From assembly GCA_033964015.1 (NCBI GenBank), contig CM066924.1, positions 24,982,280 through 25,046,279 on the forward strand: 64,000 nucleotides of DNA, in the 5' to 3' direction. Positions 43,392 through 54,489 of this stretch are shown here, piece by piece. Made by a program: the position numbers and the translations under genes. The DNA comes from Scolanthus callimorphus. Taxonomy: Eukaryota > Cnidaria > Anthozoa > Actiniaria > Edwardsiidae. Numbering within the stretch: the first letter of the stretch is position 1; every line of letters begins with the position of its first letter. Below the pieces are notes generated by a model that saw only the letters and a program-made list of their open reading frames with translations, had not been told where the DNA came from and made no database searches.

Positions 43392-44271
43392 ATGTTACGA
43401 GGCTGCAGTAAAGGTTCACGCTGTTTCCCGTTTCCTTTGTCAGCAATATGTTATTATGTGTAACGAAAGGTTTAAATGATCAGCGTAAAATATTGTAACT
43501 GTTGCGACGGCAGGTGTGGCATTATCTCATTTTCTTATAAACCATCGTATTTTGACGGAAATAGCTTGTTGATAAATACTTGCATGTAATATTGCAGTAC
43601 ATATGCAACTACTACTTGGTGAAACGACACATTTTTCTTTGATCAGGTGAAGAAGTCTCTTAAAAGTAACTGGCAGATAACGGATATGCGAAAATTCATA
43701 CAGTCCGTACGTGGTAAAAATAGTAACTCCCCCGCCCACATTACAACTGTCTCTGTTTATTGCCATTTTATCTTTGAGGAGACGCAGGCGACGAATCCGT
43801 GCACACCACATGACATCGAGGTTCCTATGGACGCGTTTCTCAATTGGATAATCACGATCAGTTTGCGGCCGCGGATTAAATTGTTATGCGCTTAAGAAGG
43901 AAGTAGCTTAGTCCCGTGTTGACAAAGTGTTAGCGGACAGTTCGCAGAAATCGACAATAGACAAAATGTTTCCAGACGATTTGTAGCTTCAACATTAGAA
44001 AAAAAGTTAAACTTTAAAACCAATAACCTTATAGTCCGTCTAAAATGAAACAAAGCCATCTAAGCAAGAGACTTTGAATTACAATATAAAAGTCACATTT
44101 ATTCCGGTGCGAGGATTAGTTGCTTCGGCAAGAGAACGAAAACCATCTAAAAGATACCATTGCAGCCGATATATGCATGGGATTGAAAAGGGCCATAATT
44201 AGCGTAACTAGCGGCTGTCGGTTATTTCTCCTTTAAATTCCTCGGGGACTAGATGGGTAAATCTGCTATCT
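43392..44271. other. No recognisable feature
   Basis: No repeats, hairpins or coding signature seen. Short frames here lack motifs. Confidence 0.4.
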
Positions 44272-44655
44272 AGCACTTAGGAGGGATAGACAATGATTTT
44301 ATTTTACATACTTTAATCCTCACAAAACCATGGGCGAGTCGCCTAGTGATTCTGTTGCTATCAAGCACTTAGGAGGGATAGACAATGATTTAATTTTACA
44401 TACTTTGATCTAAACCTCACAAAACCATGGGCGAGACGCTTAGTGATTCTGTTAGCACTTAGGAGGGATAGACAATGATTTATTTTTACATACTTTGATC
44501 TAAACCTCACAAAACCATGGGCGAGTCGCCTAGTGATTCTGTTGCTATCAAGCACTTAGGAGGGATAGACAATGATTTAATTTTACATACTTTGATCTAA
44601 ACCTCACAAAACCATGGGCGAGACGCCTAGTGATTCTGTTGCTATCAAGCACTTA
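44272..44655. repeat. 90-97-bp tandem repeat, 4 units
   Basis: agcacttaggagggatagac starts at 44272, 44364, 44454 and 44551, with a partial copy at 44648. Differences are a few substitutions and a missing gctatca in one unit. Confidence 0.95.
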
Positions 44656-44862
44656 GGGGCCGACCATTTAACTTTTGAGGGGGGGGGGGGCTTTTTTGTC
44701 GGTGCAAGATTTTTTTTTCTACCTCTGTTAAGCGGTGAGAATTTTTTTTCCAATAAAAAAGAAGGGTTTTAGTCACCATTTTGCTGTGCAGGAATTTTTT
44801 TTCGGCCCTTCGGGCCGTGCAGGATATTTTTTTTCAAAAAAGCCCACCCCCCTCACAACAAC
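44656..44862. mobile_element. Harbinger-like MITE, right end missing
   Basis: Begins ggggccgaccatttaacttt directly after tta, like the complete family member at 46948. The right side ends in the inner part of the arm (cccacccccctca) without the ggtcggcccc end. A cggcccttcgggccg hairpin lies inside. Confidence 0.75.
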
Positions 44863-45429
44863 ATAGGGGGCGGCAAAGTGATTGTTGTCCGAACGTTTAG
44901 TTGAATCTTACAGACCTCCTGAGTCTGATGTGAATCGCATAACACGTGTTTATCCATGTTGCTTGTAGCCCCTTGTAGCTAACTTTAATGTCGCTAACCT
45001 AAACGTGGAGAGTCCATTAGTATTCACAATATCATTTCAAGTGTGAATTGTGTAATTCTATTTGCTTAGTTAGTCAACGCTTTAAAACGGTCACATTCTA
45101 AATCAGGGTAACTCTTAAGTTAACAACAGACACATAGGGTTGTGGGTTCTGTATCAATTCTGATAAATACAAAACTTACATCGTACATCTGCTGAAAACA
45201 CTCGACACAAGGACGACGACGATGGTTTTGCCTTGAATCTCGGACGCAAGTATGAAGCTTATCAGCCGTCATTTACGCTGAAATCTTGAAAGAAGCTGTG
45301 GCTTGTTGCAATGTTAGAACCCACGCATCACAGTAGGAGACAGGTAATATGACCTTCGACTTCAAATTCAGCGCCAAAGTCGAGCAAATAACAAATGTAT
45401 GCCCAAATAAAGTATAATCTACTTACATC

Positions 45430-47293
45430 GGGTCTCTGTAAAATGCAGACCGGACCTCGGCGGACTGGACCTCCGCGGACCTCGCGGACCGGACCTCGGC
45501 GGACCGGATAAATTTTTTTTCCTTAATTTTTTTTCCTACATTCTTTCAAAAAAAAAGACATCTTTCATAAAAAAAATCTTTCGTTTTACTGAAGAAGGTA
45601 TTGTCTGTTAGACGGGTCACCTCACCACCAGCCGCCTGTCCCGTTGCGTGACTCGCTCGCAAAACATACCGTATCCACGTCAAGCGTCTAGAAGTCTAAC
45701 CGGGAGAGCGAGACCCTTTGCAGCTCTTGCATTAGCGGTACTTTTTTGTGGGAGAATGATTTTCTGTGAATGATTTCTTATCTCCAAACTAGCAATTTCA
45801 GCTGTCAGTTCGCGAAAAATGGTATTGCCTGGCTGTTTGTAGCAAGAAAAAACATCCGGTTGAGAACAGTAACTGAAGTAACTTTTGCTTTGCGGTATAA
45901 AATGTTGATTAAGTGCTATTAAGACTGCAAATAACCCTTAGTTATTTAGCCTGTACTTGTTTTTGAAAAGAAATTAAACTGAGTTATGTATTAAGCTGTA
46001 CTGATGTTGTGTCAATGAATAAGAACAATTCGATATATTAAGAGGGAGATTTCAGATGACTGTCGTGAGTAATTCGCAAATTATACTTTGTAATTACTCC
46101 TATAGGCCGTTATCACGCAAAGTTGAATAATAATAGTTAATAGTTATCAGAAAATGAAATCCAGTATTCGTAAAATTGCAAAAAAGTTTCAAAATAATTA
46201 CTTTAAAACTAGTTGAGATATGAATTTTCAAAACTTTGAATTCTGGCTTACTTTTTACAAAGAAATGTGTGGGCAAATACGTCGAGGCTTGATGTTTCGA
46301 TGTATTTTCCCATACATTTCTCAGTGGAAAACAAAAATAAAGCCAGAATACGAAGTTTTGAAAATGATACCAAACGTTTCAATTAACTAATACGGATGTG
46401 TGAAATTAAAATTGAATTATTATTCAATTTTGCGTGAAATCATGTAGTCATTTTCCAATTCTTGTAAATTTTGCGTGTAATCATTTTGCAATTGGTTTCA
46501 CTACAGTCATCTGTTTTTTTTTGTGTGTTCATATGGGACCCATGCCGACCACGCAAAATTGATTATCCGACTAATTCTGATAACCTCGATTCACTGGCAT
46601 TGATTGCATTGATTGCTGTAGTCATTTATTTGTGAATGTTGTACTAGCATATATGGCTCATAGCTTTAGCGGTTTTCACAAAACTGGAGGTCCAATACAC
46701 AATTATCCGTTCGTGTGTTACCCCCAGTATCCGGGCAACTTTTTTATCAACTGAATCGACGTTTGAAACTGGCCTAAAGTCTACGATGCTAGCGCCGTGG
46801 TCAGAAAAAAAAATGACTGACTGATTTTCCCCATAATGTTAAAAAGGTTAATAATGAAGAACATTACACAATTACACCCTTGCGGTTTGTGTTTTGAGAG
46901 CGAGTCACGCAACGGGACAGGCGCCGCTGGAAAGGTGACCCGTCTAAGGGGCCGACCATTTGACTTTTGAGGGGGGGGGGTGGATGATTTTTTTTTGCAA
47001 GATTTTTTACGTCTCTAAGATATCGTAGGATATTTATTTCGTAAAATTATCCGTGCAGGATATTTTTTTTCAAAATCATCCCCCCCCCCCTCAGAAGTCA
47101 AATGGTCGGCCCCTAACAGACAATACCTTCTTCAGTAAAATGGAAGATGTTTTTTTTATGAAAGATGTATTTTTTTGAAAGAATGTAGAAAAATAAATTA
47201 AAGAAAAAAATTAATCCGGTCCGCCGAGGTCCGGTCCGCGAGGTCCGCGGAGGTCCGGTCCGCCGAGGTCCGGTCTGCATTTTACAGAGACCC
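45430..47293. mobile_element. 1.86-kb Mutator-like foldback, 9-bp TSD
   Basis: The ends gggtctctgtaaaatgcaga are inverted, and acttacatc is duplicated at 45421-45429 and 47294-47302. The arms are about 245 bp, with runs of ggacctcggcggac-type sequence, then gtctgttagacgggtcacc and cgcctgtcccgttgcgtgac. The right arm is split by the MITE 46948-47113. The 1.2-kb loop has no coding signature. Confidence 0.92.
46948..47113. mobile_element. 166-bp Harbinger-like MITE, TSD TAA
   Basis: The ends ggggccgaccatttgacttt are inverted and TAA flanks both sides (46945-46947 and 47114-47116). The left arm of the host foldback (about 45608-45620) shows the uninterrupted site. A 3-bp TWA duplication is the PIF/Harbinger signature. 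Confidence 0.92.
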
Positions 47294-47302
47294 ACTTACA
47301 TC

Positions 47303-48165
47303 CGACCTATGATCACTCATACTGACTTACTCATTATGTGCGGACAAAGAGGCTTTGCAACGCAAAATTGCGCGGACTGCGCGCTACTTCAGTTTTAGCC
47401 TTGTTTTCTTCACATACAATAAAAATGAAAATCTGATTGCGACGTTGCACCAAATGTCGCGTCGAACGCGCTTCGTTTCATTGCTAAACACTAAACAATA
47501 TATGTCTCTACGTTTCACGCTAATGCCAAGAAGCACATTGGAAAAACATATTACAGCTCTTTTAAAACTACGCGCAAAGGCCGAATAGTCGGGAATAGTT
47601 CAGATTAAGGCGTCAAAATAAATATGTGCTTCTTACGTTTGCTTCTTTTTACCCGATAAATATAGAATTGATTCCCTGACAAAATGAGCTGTGTATGATG
47701 TGCTGTCAGGTATTCGACGGATCAGACTAGGCCGGAGACACAATGCCACTGACAGCTATTGCCCAGGCGCGCAGTAGTCTCAGAGGTTGAACACAGCAGC
47801 GGGGACGGGTCGATTCAATCGACCCGTGAGCACGTATCCAAGGCTTTATACATCCACTTGGGATGTATAAAAGTAGTTCTATTTGTAGCACGGCTGAAAG
47901 ATAAAACGCGTTTCTGTTCTTTCGTGGTATCTTAACACTTGGGGATTAAACGCCTAACGCGTCCAATGGAATGTGGCACTAATTAGAAGTTTCTGTGGAC
48001 AAGAAACGTATCCCGCATGTCATGTGCCCAATCGGATTGTTTGTTGATAAGTCGCACCTTTTTAGACCAATCATGGTTTGTTGATCAGTTCTGCGCGCAT
48101 TGCGTACTCTCTTATCAAGTGTATTACTCTTAGACATTGTCATTCTCGTTCTGTCATCATTAAAA
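47303..48165. other. No gene; perfect hairpin at 47807-47828
   Basis: acgggtcgattcaatcgacccgt forms a 10-11-bp perfect stem with almost no loop. Otherwise nothing is recognised. Confidence 0.5.
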
Positions 48166-48414
48166 ATGGCGGCAACAGGACCGAAAAGTAGGTATAATTG
48201 GCCACCTAACATGGTGGAAGAGCTAATATATTGTAAAAAGATGGCCAAAGCCATAGTAGCTTCCTCGGCACCCCGCCTTAAGCCGAATGGCAGGAAAAAA
48301 GGCTACATGGAAGTCATGAAGGAACTTTGGGACGAGCGAGGACACGCGCATTTGGGATTTTCTATGCAGAACCTCAGGGACAAAGCTGCAAGGGTTGAGA
48401 GTTCTTCTGAAGAC
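48166..48414 (+). CDS. Probable 5' exon of a multicopy Myb/SANT-like gene
   Basis: ATG in a strong context (aaaaATGGCGG) opens 83 codons: MAATGPKSRYNWPPNMVEEL, then GRKKGYMEVMKELWDERG, GFSMQNLRDKAARVE and SSSEDV. It stops exactly at a donor gac|gtaaga. The tryptophan spacing and helix pattern resemble a Myb/SANT- or MADF-like DNA-binding module. I recall similar leading exons in transposon-related cnidarian genes, but this is not certain. No downstream exon was identified, so it may be a gene fragment. Confidence 0.55.
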
Positions 48415-48671
48415 GTAAGATGAGATCATGAGAAATATAAGGCATTTGTCATTAAACCTAGGGGGTGGTCTAACTCCAGTACTTTAAACTGTTCGGTTAT
48501 TTAAATGTTTTCAGCCTGGATTGAAAAAAAAACAAGTAAAATGTGTATGCTGTTTCTATGACAACTTCAAATAGGACCTTTGAACTCGAAGGTAACGGTT
48601 TTTTTAAAAGTGTTCCTGCGGACAGGGAAAGGCTTTAAGTCCTTCAAACGTTTTTTAGACTTTGTTTTTAG

Positions 48672-49372
48672 AGGTTGTTTACTATACTGCAGTAAGCCGA
48701 GTTACTGACCTACCGGGGTGTTGATTTGGTCAGTAAAGTGTTTATACTCGCTAGCTTGACCTTAGTTCATCTGTCAACTGCCAATGAGTTTGTAATTTAC
48801 TTGTTGGCAGGAATCACTTTCATTGTCATTGACACGAATGAACTAGCGCTGTTAATACCAGCTTTATCGCCACTGCCTACTTTTCTGGTGCTTTTTAAGA
48901 GAATCCAGAATTCCAGGTTTAAGCGATTGCTACTTCTGAGACTTCTGAATGCTTATGTAAATAGTTCTGGAGATTAAAGCCATCACAATTGATAACATAT
49001 GTCGCTTGCTGTAGACAGCAATGATCTTGATATAAGGTCGATAGTTTCGACCGTCGCCGAATGTACTCTCCAAAGACTTTTTCCTTGACTGTTGTGAAAC
49101 GGTGTATTTATTTTCAGCTACTCTGTTCACTAAATTCGAGTGTTTTTTGCTCTTTGCGCTGTGACACTTTGTGTTCAATCTGTCATCGTGACCCCAGTTA
49201 ACTCAGTTACTGCCCTAAACCAAGCCATATATAGAATAGTTAACGTTTACTCGACCTAGGTTTACTTTCCTTTGTCTTTGCCGGCATTTACTGAGGTCAG
49301 AAAAGCTGTTTACACTTATCTAAAATTTACTGAGGTTAGTAAATCGGTTTACTGCAGTAAACATCCTACAAT
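48672..49372. mobile_element. MITE-like element with ends tgtttactgcagtaaacc
   Basis: Left ttgtttactatactgcagta then gccgagttactgacct, and right ggttagtaaatcggtttact then gcagtaaacat, are imperfect complements. The ~640-bp interior has other ttactga words. Confidence 0.6.
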
Positions 49373-49544
49373 GTAGGTCTAAACACGGGTAAGTCTGGGT
49401 ATATTTTGTTGATCTAATTGGAAAAGTTGACTTCTTTATTGGGAATTACATTATAGGACAATGTGAAATTCGATACCCTCCGATAACTTCTTATCCATAT
49501 GTGTTGTGCAACATTTCCCATTGGGAATCAGAAAACACCGAGTT

Positions 49545-49622
49545 TGGAATCGAGTCGGAGTTGGAGTTGGATACCGAGTTGGATACCGAGTTGGAATTCG
49601 AGTTGGAATTCGAGTTCGGTCT
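49545..49622. repeat. 12-bp minisatellite (gagttggatacc)
   Basis: About six copies of gagttggatacc or gagttggaattc in a row, preceded by gaatcagaaaacaccgagtt. Confidence 0.9.
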
Positions 49623-49639
49623 GTCATGCTGGCCGACAA

Positions 49640-50095
49640 TTTGATTTATCCACTATTTGACAAAAGATAGGGCTTTAAGTGTAGATTGTTTTATTCCTTG
49701 CCTTCGCCGTGAGCTAAGGCGCAAAGGAACAACTCAAAGCGTATTTTGAACTTTAAATCCAGAAGGATTGCTGAGTTCGTAAATCGTATAAATCGGATTT
49801 ATATTGGCAGTCTAATAAGAGCACATTGATATTACGCGCCTCACTTTCATGGTCATTTTTTGGCTCTAACCTTGTACTGCAATTTTCGCTCGTACAATTG
49901 TCTTCAAACTTGAATGACAAAAAAACGAAGGTTGAATGACCCCAAATCCGAAATTTCAGAAAAAACTCCTGAAGATTTTTTGCACAGGAGGGACTTTTTT
50001 AAGAATACCACTGTTAGAATATCGGCTCGCAATAAGCAAATGCGGCCCTTAAAAATAAATTCAAACAAATAGTTAAAAGCACCATTAGTCGAGGT
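49640..50095. other. No recognisable feature
   Basis: AT-rich sequence between the minisatellite and the next foldback element. Confidence 0.4.
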
Positions 50096-51554
50096 TTACA
50101 ACTGTTTTGAGTATTCTGCGAACTCTCGCGCTCGACTTCCAGTGGCGTTCTGGCTTCCGTCAATCAAACTCTCGGGTCTAATTAAGTTAGGGACGGACCA
50201 TTAGATATTTGAGGGGGGGGTTGGGCAAATACCAAAAAAAAATTCGAGCACAGCTTTGAACCTGAAAAAAAATATCGTGCAAAGCAACGAGGCAAGAAAA
50301 AAAAATCCTGCACGGCTAGCTTCTATATCATGTGCATTTTTCTAGTTCACTTAACTGAATACAGTAAAAATTTTGGAGCGCTTCGCGCGCATTAGGAAGA
50401 AATGACATTGAATATGCTTTTTAAGAGCTCACGCAACACGAGGACAATACGTTCGTGCCGTTTGAATAGATTGCCAAGAATATGTGTAGATTCAGATTCA
50501 GAGTTTATTATTCAGCTTCGTAATACTCGCTGAATACATGGAACATTGCCATAAAAAATGAAGTCAGGGAAAGGATGGACCTATGAGTGAGAAGCAGTCA
50601 AAGTCAAATTTGGCAGCTGTTACTTTTTGGTGTAAAATGGATTTCATTAATGTTCAAGCATCAGGCCATTTTGTTTTTTTTACTCAGGGCTACGCTCTTG
50701 AGAAGTCATCACGAAGGTTATCATATTTTTCTCAGTGTAAAAAGAAGTGAGAAGACTTCTTGTGTATCCTGACTTCTTGTGTTACAACATAGAAATTGAT
50801 CATTCGGGCCATGCTTCACGCACACGAAGAATAATATTTTTGTCACTATAATGCGGCGTGAATGAAGAATAAACCTTACAAGTCTTGATCTACCTTTACT
50901 CTGAGGTATCTGATATGTGCTTTTTTCAAATTAAGGGCGCGCTTCGCGCGCAACAAAGAAAGTAAAATCCTCTCTTTCTGTAAACTGTCGTCATCCAGCT
51001 CAAATAGGTGGCAGAGGGAATCACAAAAACTTTAACAGCTCTGAGGGGGATCACGTAAATCATAGTACTTATAGTGGTGGATCACTTCATTTTGACAAAA
51101 AAGTATTGCCCAAAATCCTCAGATACCCCCACCCTCAGTGTAAATAATGCTGGTCCCATTAGGCCATATCTTGTAGCTGCATAACAGGCCAATGACGGCC
51201 ATGTATTTTATTCAGTACAGTAAGACATGAATATGAAATAGTGGTGAAAAAAAAATCGTGCAAGCAAACAGTGTCCGAAAAAAAATTCGTGCAGTGTCTT
51301 CAGTTGGAAAAAAAAATTCTTGCCGAGAAAAATTGCCCAACCCCCCCTCAAATATCTAATGGTCCGTCCCTTAGGCCATTTGTTTAGAAAAAGATAGTGA
51401 AAGATACTGTGTGTTGGGGCATTTTACTAGGATGGCAAATAACTGAATTCTATGTATTCCAAAGAGTTTCAAAGTTTGATTGACGGAAGCCAGAAAGCGG
51501 TTTAACGGTTGGAAATCGATCTCGAGAGTTCGCAGAATACTCACAACAGCTGTA
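50096..51554. mobile_element. MITE (3535 family) with nested insertion
   Basis: The ends gttttgagtattctgcgaac and (complement) gttgtgagtattctgcgaac run on through tctggcttccgtcaatcaaa. Removing the TTA-flanked element 50190-51370 leaves about 280 bp, similar in size to the family member at 3535-3828. Confidence 0.85.
50190..51370. mobile_element. 1,181-bp Harbinger-like element, TSD TTA
   Basis: The ends gggacggaccattagatatt continue to tgaggggggggttgggca and are inverted. TTA is duplicated at 50187-50189 and 51371-51373. Both subterminal regions carry gaaaaaaaaattc-type runs. No transposase frame in the interior. Confidence 0.9.
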
Positions 51555-51612
51555 ACATATCCAGAGCTCAGAAATATCCAACCATTTTTATTTATAGCAA
51601 ATGAATTGCTCT

Positions 51613-51800
51613 ACAGTAGAACCCCGATTTTACGATCTTCGATCTAACGTTATCCACGATTTTACGATATCATTTCTGGGTCCCGGCAAAAAAATAAAAT
51701 CAGATAAAACATAACGCCGAGCTAGGTCCAACGATATTCTCGATTTTACGATGGTAATCTTGGGACCCAAGCGTCAATGTGTTCCCGCTTCAACAATATA
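51613..51800. mobile_element. Possible pogo/Tigger-like remnant
   Basis: acagtagaaccccgatttta resembles the CAGTRGAACC start of pogo/Tigger ends. Tracts of gattttacgat recur three times. No matching right end was found, so it is a fragment if real. Confidence 0.5.
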
Positions 51801-52091
51801 GAAAAAAAATAAGTAGAACAGAAAGTTTAGCAATCATACGATTTCCAAACCAATGTCATATGAGTGGTATCCTCGTCTTGCAAATATCTTTTATAAAGTG
51901 AATCTCGCAGCATTACAATGCAATATAGTTAGTCTTTTTTCATAGATTTATTAGCGATCCATGGCCAAGCGCAAATTTGTTCCTGTAATATGATACACCA
52001 GAAACATATAAGCGAGTTAAATGTTTCTGGATACAACAATTTTACGCATATTATGCAAAAAACGTCTATTTTATTTGAGGAATAGTGAATT

Positions 52092-52200
52092 TTGATTTTT
52101 GCTTCCAACTCGGTATCCAACTCGGATTCCAACTCGATATCCAACTCGGATTCCAACTCGGTATCCAACTCGAACTCGAACTTGATTCTGAACTCGGGGT
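52092..52200. repeat. 12-bp minisatellite, inverted relative to 49545
   Basis: Runs of ccaactcggtat and ccaactcggattc, about six copies, followed by gaacttgattctgaactcgg, which mirrors the sequence before the 49545 array. The two may be ends of one larger structure. Confidence 0.85.
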
Positions 52201-52221
52201 TTCTGCTCTTCCTTTCCAATT

Positions 52222-52625
52222 AGACTTACAAACAAAGTATTATTTTTTCCACTAACTCATTTTTTGCATTAGATATGGTGACAGCTCGAACTTTTTGTCA
52301 CGGTCGCACTATATCTTCAAAATATATTTCAATTGCTTCAGTTGTCAATCAGAGAATAAATATGATAGAGCCGAAAAACCGAGGCAGAAAACGAAACTGG
52401 CCTCCACTAATCGTTGGGAAGCGAGACTTACAAACAAAGTATTATTTTTTCCACTAACTCATTTTTTGCATTAGATATGGTGACAGCTCGAACTTTTTGT
52501 CACGGTCGCACTACATCTTCAAAATATATTTCAATTGCGTTGTCAATCAGAGAATAAATATGATAGAGCCGAAAAACCGAGGCAGAAAACGAAACTGGCC
52601 CTCCACTATAATCGTTGGGAAGCGA
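52222..52625. repeat. Two-copy 202-bp tandem duplication
   Basis: agacttacaaacaaagtatt through cgttgggaagcg at 52222-52423 is repeated from 52424 with one 4-bp deletion and a few single-base changes. Confidence 0.95.
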
Positions 52626-52639
52626 GGTCTAGTATAAAG

Positions 52640-52860
52640 TAGAATCCTATGATATCTCTTTTTTGTGTAAATCGAGGACGAGATATCATAGGATTCAAGT
52701 ATATTCAAAGCGTTCAGTCGGTAGATTCCGCCGAAAATAGCACTCAAAAAGGCGATATCGCCCTCGTCGCTGCGCGACTCGTGCGATATCGCTTTTTTCG
52801 TGCTATTTTCTTAGCGGAATCTAGCCTCCTGAAGCAGCTTTGAATAATCCTATAATATTG
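52640..52860. repeat. Dispersed repeat with hairpins, partner of 36740
   Basis: gaatcctatgatatctc and gagatatcataggattc (52642-52697) form a hairpin. Further on, gattccgccgaaaatagcac and gtgctattttcttagcggaatc enclose an inner gcgatatcgc pair. The outer sequence tttgaataatcctata is shared with 37010. Confidence 0.78.
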
Positions 52861-52900
52861 GCTGATCAGCTTGCAGTAAGCGCTGACAGGCCATGTCGGA

Positions 52901-53048
52901 TTAGTAGTAGTAGTGACACTTTATTTAAGGACGCTTGCTCCGACAACCTCAGCTGATTTCCACAAGGGGCGTGTGGACTAAAAAAATACAATATATCTAA
53001 AATTTACAATATTCAAAAATGTAATTAAAATTATAATATTAATTCTAA
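52901..53048 (-). mobile_element. LINE 3' end (minus strand) with (TAC)n tail
   Basis: Read on the minus strand: AT-rich sequence, tccacacgccccttgtggaa, atcagctgaggttgtcggag, aaataaagtgtcactactac. It fits a LINE 3' UTR with a short-repeat tail. It may belong with the reverse transcriptase relic at 54318-54480. Confidence 0.65.
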
Positions 53049-54323
53049 TATTCTTGGTTTTCACTTGTCACGTGACGAAACTTATTTCCCTAAATTATCT
53101 TCTAAACACTGAATGCCTAATAGAATTATAAAGAATATACAAAATCATGTTTCCTGGGTAAATTTTAGGCCCATCGGTCACTTTCCGAGCGAAATATTAG
53201 CAAGTGAATGTGCGCCATTTTGTACAGTAATTGTATGAGCCGCCATCTTGGTGCCCCAGCAGAGGGGCTCCATAATGGCGGCCAATTAACCGGGTCTCCA
53301 AAACGACGCTATTTTCAATCCAAACAACAAGAATAGTACCAGAATGGTAAGATATGAACTACTATTACATGCTGACGTGCCAAAAAGGTAAGAAGTGAAA
53401 TACGGCTAGTTCAAAATACGTGACTGGTGTTGCATGACATAAATAGCTTTGGCGATATCTCGCGAACTACTTGGCAGAAGGTGCCGAAATTTCGTGTGAC
53501 AAATCCTTGAATAAAGTTCTATTTATCACAGAAAGGACATCTCTGTAGCTCTCCTGGTTTAAAGGTTAGCTTTTTGATGACGTCACATGAAATCCGAGAA
53601 TAGAAAAATGTATATACATATGTACAATAATTTCATAGGTGCTGTGCCTTGTTAAGGGTGGGAGCCCGAGTTCATTTTGTCTGAAAAGGATTTAATATTT
53701 TCCTTGTTTCGGCAGTCTTCAGGTAGGGAATTCCAAAGCTTTGCCACCAAATAAATGGTTTAACAGTAGCACGAGAAATAATTTCTCTTTCTAATTTATC
53801 CAGGAATATATTAGCATATGTTGGTGCCATTCAAGTCCCTATAGCCGTCCCGAGGATCTGTAGATAATGCTTATTATCAAATTCAAAGTTGTTGTTCTTT
53901 AACACTAGCTCTGTAAAATCCACGATATCATTGCCCAAGTCCCCCATATTTAATTCACGAACCGCCTCACGTACTGCTTGAAGACCTTCGTCGTGTGGAA
54001 TACAATCTTGCCATTCTGATACTATTCTTATCATTTGGATTGAAAATAGCGTCGTTTTGGAGACCCGATTAATTGGCCGCCATTATGGAGCCCCTCTGCT
54101 GGGGCTCCAACATGGCGGCTCCATACAATGAATGACGTACAATTACTGTACAAAATGGCGCACATTCACTTGCTAATATCTCGCTCGGAAAGTGACCGAT
54201 CGGCCTAAAATTTACCCAGGAAACATAGTTTTATATATTCTTTATAATTCTTTAGGCATTCAGTGTTTAGAAGTTAATTTTGAGAAATAAATTTCGTCAC
54301 GTGACAAGTGTAAATCAAGAATT
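53049..54323. mobile_element. Element with ~285-bp inverted arms and Penelope relic loop
   Basis: The arms 53049-53336 and 54034-54323 are inverted and about 90% alike. They start around ttcacttgtcacgtgacgaa and include cattttgtacagtaatt, the agccccagcagaggg region and caaaacgacgctattttcaa. The ~700-bp loop holds a Penelope-like reverse transcriptase fragment. It seems to have landed in an older LINE. TSD not clear. Confidence 0.8.
53680..54034 (-). pseudogene. Penelope-like reverse transcriptase relic
   Basis: The frame reads IPHDEGLQAVREAVREL, LVLKNNNFEFDNKHYLQILG and TAIGT, then an in-frame stop, then MAPTYANIFLDKLEREII and WWQSF in the same frame. The combination F-x-F-x-x-x-H-Y-x-Q-x-x-G-T-A-x-G-T-x-M-A-P is a hallmark of Penelope-like elements. 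Only part of the reverse transcriptase is present, there is no GIY-YIG domain, and the stop shows it is dead. Confidence 0.88.
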
Positions 54324-54480
54324 ACTGGCAAAATAGAGATAGGCCTGTAGTTGTCTGGTATATTTCTCGAGCCCTTGTGAATAGAGGCAGAACCCTGGCC
54401 ATTTTCCACTCATCTGGGAAGCAACTCGACATTTAAACATTGTTGAAAATATAAGTGAGTGATTGAGAGATCGCACAGGT
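54318..54480 (-). pseudogene. LINE reverse transcriptase relic
   Basis: On the minus strand, LTYIFNNV, a stop, then CFPDEWKMARVLPLFTRARE in one frame and, after a frameshift, PDNYRPISILPVI. This is the P-x-x-W-K-x-A-x-V-x-P-x-x-K / N-Y-R-P-I-S block of LINE reverse transcriptases. The relic is cut by the inverted-arm element beginning at the PVI codons. Confidence 0.85.
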
Positions 54481-54489
54481 TGCAATTTT

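Noticed and set aside
45614..46944. A separate element with ends gacgggtcacc inside the foldback
   Set aside because: Once the TAA-flanked MITE is removed, these ends are simply the continuation of the foldback arms.
51929..52219. A Glu/Leu-rich repeat protein on the minus strand
   Set aside because: The LE/LD repeats are a translation of the 12-bp minisatellite.
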